A stretch of 64,000 nt of DNA. Source: Strongylocentrotus droebachiensis (lineage: Eukaryota > Echinodermata > Echinoidea > Camarodonta > Strongylocentrotidae). The first letter of the stretch is position 1. Each line of letters begins with the position of its first letter. The DNA is taken from contig JAVYIG010000168.1 of assembly GCA_035222895.1 (NCBI GenBank), positions 248,001 to 312,000 of the forward strand, written 5' to 3'. The translations under genes and the position numbers were made by a program. The notes under the pieces are model-generated. The model made no database searches, had not been told where the DNA came from, and was given only the letters and a program-made list of their open reading frames with translations. Positions 55,601 to 61,600 of the stretch are shown here, piece by piece.

Positions 55601-58600
55601 ATGAAAAAAGTAGCCTAACAAAGTTCCTGCGTATACTCACTTAACTGTGCATCATTAAGATATAAAAATGTGAATCTCATAATATCATCACAGAAAGAAA
55701 AAAATGTAATACCATGGTTTACCCTGTTATATGTGTATGCGAACAAGCCTTTTAATGGTATTATTAGCAGACAGTTCCCATACATGTACGAAAACATGAA
55801 GGTTTAAATAATGTTCAGCACAAAATAAGTAAAATATTTTGTTTTACACTATAAGGTTCAGCACAAACCTAATATCTGATGAATTGTATTTTTGTGTATT
55901 CATTTCTATTAAAGACAATCTGCACTAGTTTGGCATGGAGGGATTAGACCTCCCTGTAAGGTCACTGGCAGGTGGTTATCTTTTAAAATCAGCTCTCAAT
56001 TAACTTAAGAAAAAGGGCATCGTGGGGGATCAACAGGTACTGCTTAGGCATTGTTGGCTGTATAGAGGGCGCAAGTAGCTGTAAGTAGTGCAGTGGGGCT
56101 TTAAATATCCCCAAATGATCAGCAACAAATTTTCTTTCCCCCCCCCCCCCCCCATAAAGTTTGAGATCTCTTACCTCCCATCCTAGCCCAGAGATGAAGT
56201 TTTCATAAGCTTTGCTTCCTCCACTGTTGGATAGAACAGACTGCTTATCCTCCTGCCCTTCTGCTACATACAGCACTGCTATCTTGTGCGTCTCCCGGCT
56301 GAAATCAATCAAGCAGAAATGCAATGTAATAATATCAATAATCAGGTAAAAAGTAGAGTATTTCATGCCTGTTTTCAAGGCATGAGGAAATATTTAAAGA
56401 CTATTCTATTTAAAAGAAATGTGCATCTGAATACTTTACATGGTTAAAAAAGTGTTATTCGTTTTTTTTCATGAAAGTTGCTAAAATATATATTGAAAGC
56501 TAAAATATGATGCTAAAGAGTAGCCAATATCAAAGGTCCCAATAATGAGATTCTCTTTCATTCGTATTCAGACAGATTCAGATCGTCTGACTGTGATCCA
56601 GAGAATATTGGATAATCGTTCAAATGTTCCAGATATTTAACTCCCCTTGGATTTTATAGAGACGATATTGTATACATACCATTGCCTGGAATCTAAGTTC
56701 TTGAGTTCTCTTGCAAACTGCTCATTCTTCTTCACAATATCGACCTCATCTCTGCAAGACAGAAACAAGTATAATGGTTTCATTCTCTAAAATGCACTAA
56801 AAAGATAAATAGGTATAAAACAGTCCTTTGGGAAATGGACGAAAGATCTACTATTGTACAATGACCATACACACTGCCCTTTTCTTTTCAGTGTGCAAAC
56901 CATACATAAAAATATATTTTCCATGCCAATAAAGACCTTATTATATTTAAAAGGGGATGTTTTGTATCCGCATGTCTTTTTCACTAAATATGCCCCCTTT
57001 TGATGAGTTCATACAAAGCACAAGATGTCTAGCATTTTCACTTTGTTTTAATATATGGAGAAATAGCGAAAGAAAATAATGGCACTACAATTTGGTAAGA
57101 GCCACAAGTATATTGACAAATACTGCCAAGCTATTCAAAACAAAACAATTCATACGAAACTCAATATCATAATTTCTATCCCTCATACCTAGCGACACAA
57201 CAACAAGATTAAATGCAGCAAAATTGGGCACCTATATCTAATTAATTACCCATGCTGAATAACCAAATTAAGGTTCATTACCATAATACTTGCAATTCAT
57301 TAATTATTATCTGGGATCTCTGGTCATTCAAAAAATATCAACAACAAAAAATTACCACAAAACACACACAATGTTAAATAGCAGGTATTAAAAAGATAGT
57401 TTGAACTTTTAACTTCAGTATCAACAGCTGGGTTTAAAACAAAAATCCCCTTTTTATTACCCACCATGTGGTAATACTTTGTTTTCTAGGAACATATTTG
57501 ATGCAAAGAAATCGTACATTCCAGCTATATCTCTCACTAATGAGATAAACACATACCTCTTATCCCAGTTCATGAAGCCTAACTGACTGACCAGCTGTCG
57601 ACACAGGCAGAATTGAGACTCAGGATCTTTGTGTGCAGTTTGCCAGCATTCCTCAGCAACCATGCTGCAAAGATGAAATCAAATCATTGTGTCAGAGCTG
57701 CCAACATTTGATTTGGGTAATCAGGGAGATTTCTGAGAGAGCAGCATCGAACGACTTCATGTTGGCGGGAACCAAGAATGGCCTTTTAGTGCCCCTGGTG
57801 GGGGGGGGGGGGGGGGGGCAGGGGGCAGGCCCCCCAAAAGCTCTTGGTTTTAAGCCTCTTTGAAACCCTTTTAGAACACATTTTTTCAATGATTTCTCAA
57901 AATGGAAGGCTTTGATATGGCACATTTTATTTGCATACAATTGATAACATATGAACTTCACATCATATTTCAGACTATGAACTCCTGTTACCTCTATTGT
58001 GAAATGGGGGATGTACTTGTGGAAGGCAAGGACTGGGGTGTGCTTGAGGGTTTTCCTTGAAGTGACTGGTAGGTTGCTTGCTTGAGTTTGCTAAGGAGGT
58101 CCTTGCTATACTCCCTTTGGTAGCATGGGACATCTGTGTTGGCAATTTTCTCTGTTAGGAGTGCTTGAAGTGTTTTCAAATTCATTGATCCCCTGAAATC
58201 AGTTTTGTTCTTCCTAACAATGCTAAAAACTCTTTCACATGAAGCATTGGAATGTGGTATCACAAGCAAAGATTTCATCACTTTGCTCAGAAGTGTGTAT
58301 TTCTTTGAGCCATTGCCATCCTCCATCTTTGAAATTGCAGACCATTTCTTGTCTATTCTCAAGTTTTTGTTCAGGATCTCTGGTTCCCCTGAAAAGTCTT
58401 CAACCTGGTATTGTGCAAATTCCAGCTCAAGCTTGTCCAGGTCTCCATTCTCTGATTGTCTGTTCAAAATGCAAGGGTACTTTTCAACAAAGTATTGCAC
58501 AGATGAAAATGACACATCTCTTCTGGAACTGACATCAATCACTTCAGCCTCCTTAAGGAACTTGACATCTAGTGGCCAGGTTTTCAAGGCATAGTCACAT

Positions 58601-61600
58601 GCTGATTCATAATACTTCCTCACCGACAAGTAGAAGTATGTCAAATCAACATCTGTAAGACGAAGGGGAGAATCATCTTCTGGGCTTGTTGTACTCTCCA
58701 GGTATTCCTTGGCATCTTTTCCAATCATTAGATCTTTATCTGACTTCTGGCAATCTCTCTTACCATACTGCACTTTCTTGACATCAGAACATTCAACAAT
58801 CACTGTTGGCTGCACGAATCTAACAAGCATATCTTGGAAGGCTTTATTAAGCTGCTTATTAAGAATGTGAATGCAGGGTTCTTCTCTCTGTAGGAGTAGG
58901 TTGATGTCATCAAAGATCTTGTTACTGTATTTGAGGAAGTAACAATACAGTTTGGTTTGGGGTGATATCAGCAAACGATGGACTCTGACCAGACGTGATT
59001 CCTGAAGAATTGGTGCAGTCAAGGTTCCAGCTTTCAGAACAGGTCGCTTGGCAGGTAATGCACCCTGAGGCCCGCTTGATTTCCTTTTCAAAGTCCTTGA
59101 AACCGATGAGTATTGCTTTGATGTAGCTGTCAACGAGCTGGTTGATGTAATGGATGTCTTGGCAGTCTTCTCAGCAGATGGTCCTTTCTTTGGTGCAGAC
59201 ATCAAAGTGCTTGTTGTGCTAGATGACTTGGAAGTCTTCTCAGCAGATGGTCCTTTCTTTGGTGCAGACATCGAAGTGTTTGGTGTGCTAGATGACTTGG
59301 AAGTCTTCTCAGCAGATGGTCCTTTCTTTGGTGCAGACATCAAAGTGCTTGTTGTGCTAGATGACTTGGAAGTCTTCTCAGCAGATGGTCCTTTCTTTGG
59401 TGCAGACATCGAAGTGTTTGGTGTGCTAGATGACTTGGAAGTCTTCTCAGCAGATGGTCCTTTCTTTGGTGCAGACATCAAAGTGCTTGTTGTGCTAGAT
59501 GACTTGGAAGTCTTCTCAGCAGATGGTCCTTTCTTTGGTGCAGACATCGAAGTGTTTGGTGTGCTAGATGACTTGGAAGTCTTCTCAGCAGATGGTCCTT
59601 TCTTTGGTGCAGCTATTAAAAAAATAAAGATGGGGTCTTTGTAAGGAGATTAGATCTAGAAAGACTCTGTCTTAAAGCAATAGTGACTGTATATTATAAA
59701 AGCAATACAATTTGTAAGATGTAAGTGTTGGGGATAACCAAAATATGCTAGATGTTTAAAAAATACATTTATTTGCCCAGTCCTGCTGAGAATCATGTGC
59801 ATTAACTGCACACAGAAATGTGTAAATTGGACTATACACAGACATGATGCAACGTTAAAGGCATTTGTTATGATATAAAGTGAAGCTACATGTATTTTAA
59901 GCTCAATCAGTTTTCTGGGGACATGTCTACTATGATTTTCCAAACTACATGTTTGAGAAGAGTACAGAATGAGAAGAAACCCTCACAAATTAGTTTTTAC
60001 CTGGCCCAGAACTGATGCTCCCCCTTAACAGGTTGGTTGATGTGCTAGATGCCTTGGCAGTCTTCTCAGCTAATGGTCCTGTCTTTGTTGAAACTGGTCT
60101 TCTGGTCATTGTGCTACCCTTCATCTCTTCTTTAAAAAAGAGTTGCAGTGGTTGCCACTGTGACAAAAGTCTGTCAATACATAGCCCGAGAGAAAGCCAT
60201 CGAGTTGATCCATGCTTCAAAATCTTCCGAACACCAGTATCACACAAAATCTGTAGAGATTTTAAAGCTTTCTGGCGCTTACTACTCTTATCCAGATAGT
60301 AGTAAATGTCAATGAGTAGTTCATCAATGGCTATTGGAAGCTCTTTAGAGGCTTTCTCAGCTGTATTGTGCGCCATGTGGCATGGGCATCCTACGACATA
60401 ACATTCAGAATGTTCCTTCTGTATAAAGGCCGCTACACCCTTGTGTCTACCTAGCATTACGGATGCATTGTCTGCAACAAAGGATATGCAGTTGCTCCAT
60501 GGAATCTTTTCCTTTGACAGTTCTTTATTGAGAAGCTGGAATATGTTTTCCCCTGTTGAAGCACCATCTGTAAGTGCAGGCAAGCTTAACAATGCCTGAA
60601 CAACTTTTTCTTTTGTTTCATCAAAATAGTTAAGTAGCACGGGATATAGCTGTTCAGAGCCGCCGTCATTTGACCCATCAGTCGCCAAGCTGAAAACCGA
60701 ATTCCGAGCCTCTTCAGCAATCAAGGCAGATGTATTCTTGCTCATCGCATGGATCATTGACGAAGTTTTGGTTCTTGCAGAACCGTACTTGGTAGCAATG
60801 TTCGAGTCGGGAAACATTTTCTTGAAAATGGGGCCAGCGTGATCTGAAGCGGCAACTGGTAAATTGTGCTCTACCAGAAAGCCTGTAAACAGAGCTTCGG
60901 CCTTGGTTGCACCGTCATCACCAGCTGCTGACCTGGAAAAAAAAACGATATAAAATAAAATTTAAGAAAAACTTTGAAAGGAAAAAAAAATCAGATTGCA
61001 GTTTACATATTCTCTTTAAAAGTTTAAAGGTTAACTACAGTTTTGGTAAAAGCGAATATTTTTATCCCCGAAATTTGTCTTAAAATCTGAATAAAATGAA
61101 AAATAGTATCAAGCATATATTGCACAAAATATTGTGAGAAAAATAAATGAGTATTAGTAAAGCTATTACCTAAAATGTGCTCAAAATATTCATTATCGTT
61201 ATCCCCGATAATTAACCAAAATCTTCTTCCTTGATAAAGAACACCTTCCCATGCACAGAATTGGATGAAAATTTCAGAATTTATCTTTTTTATCATTCTG
61301 TGGTCAAATCTTTTAAATAACCTTGCATATGCCAGATAATTAACAAAACATCATTGTCACCGAGAGAGGGCGCTAAATACGATTTAACGGTCAAATTCGA
61401 ATTTTCAAAACTAAGGATCGAAGCAATTCATAAAAATGATGCTATTGTCTTGCAATGTGTGTAACCTAACAAACTATTAAAGTTCATGATACTGGCATAA
61501 AACAGTCAACGTGCAGATTAGTATTTCAAATAAAAACATAAAATCGTGAGAAAATCCACCCTTCAAGTCCCGCACACGTGTTTATGAGTAAGTCAAATTT

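Noticed and set aside
56787-56984. Minus-strand frame next to a RALGAPA exon
   Set aside because: It lies wholly in an intron, and the flanking exons already join in phase without it.
59150-59644. 164-codon plus-strand frame with a 23-residue repeat ([13 protein letters not shown])
   Set aside because: Antisense shadow of the transposase minisatellite. The unit length of 69 bp keeps both strands open; the minus strand has the splice joins and domains.
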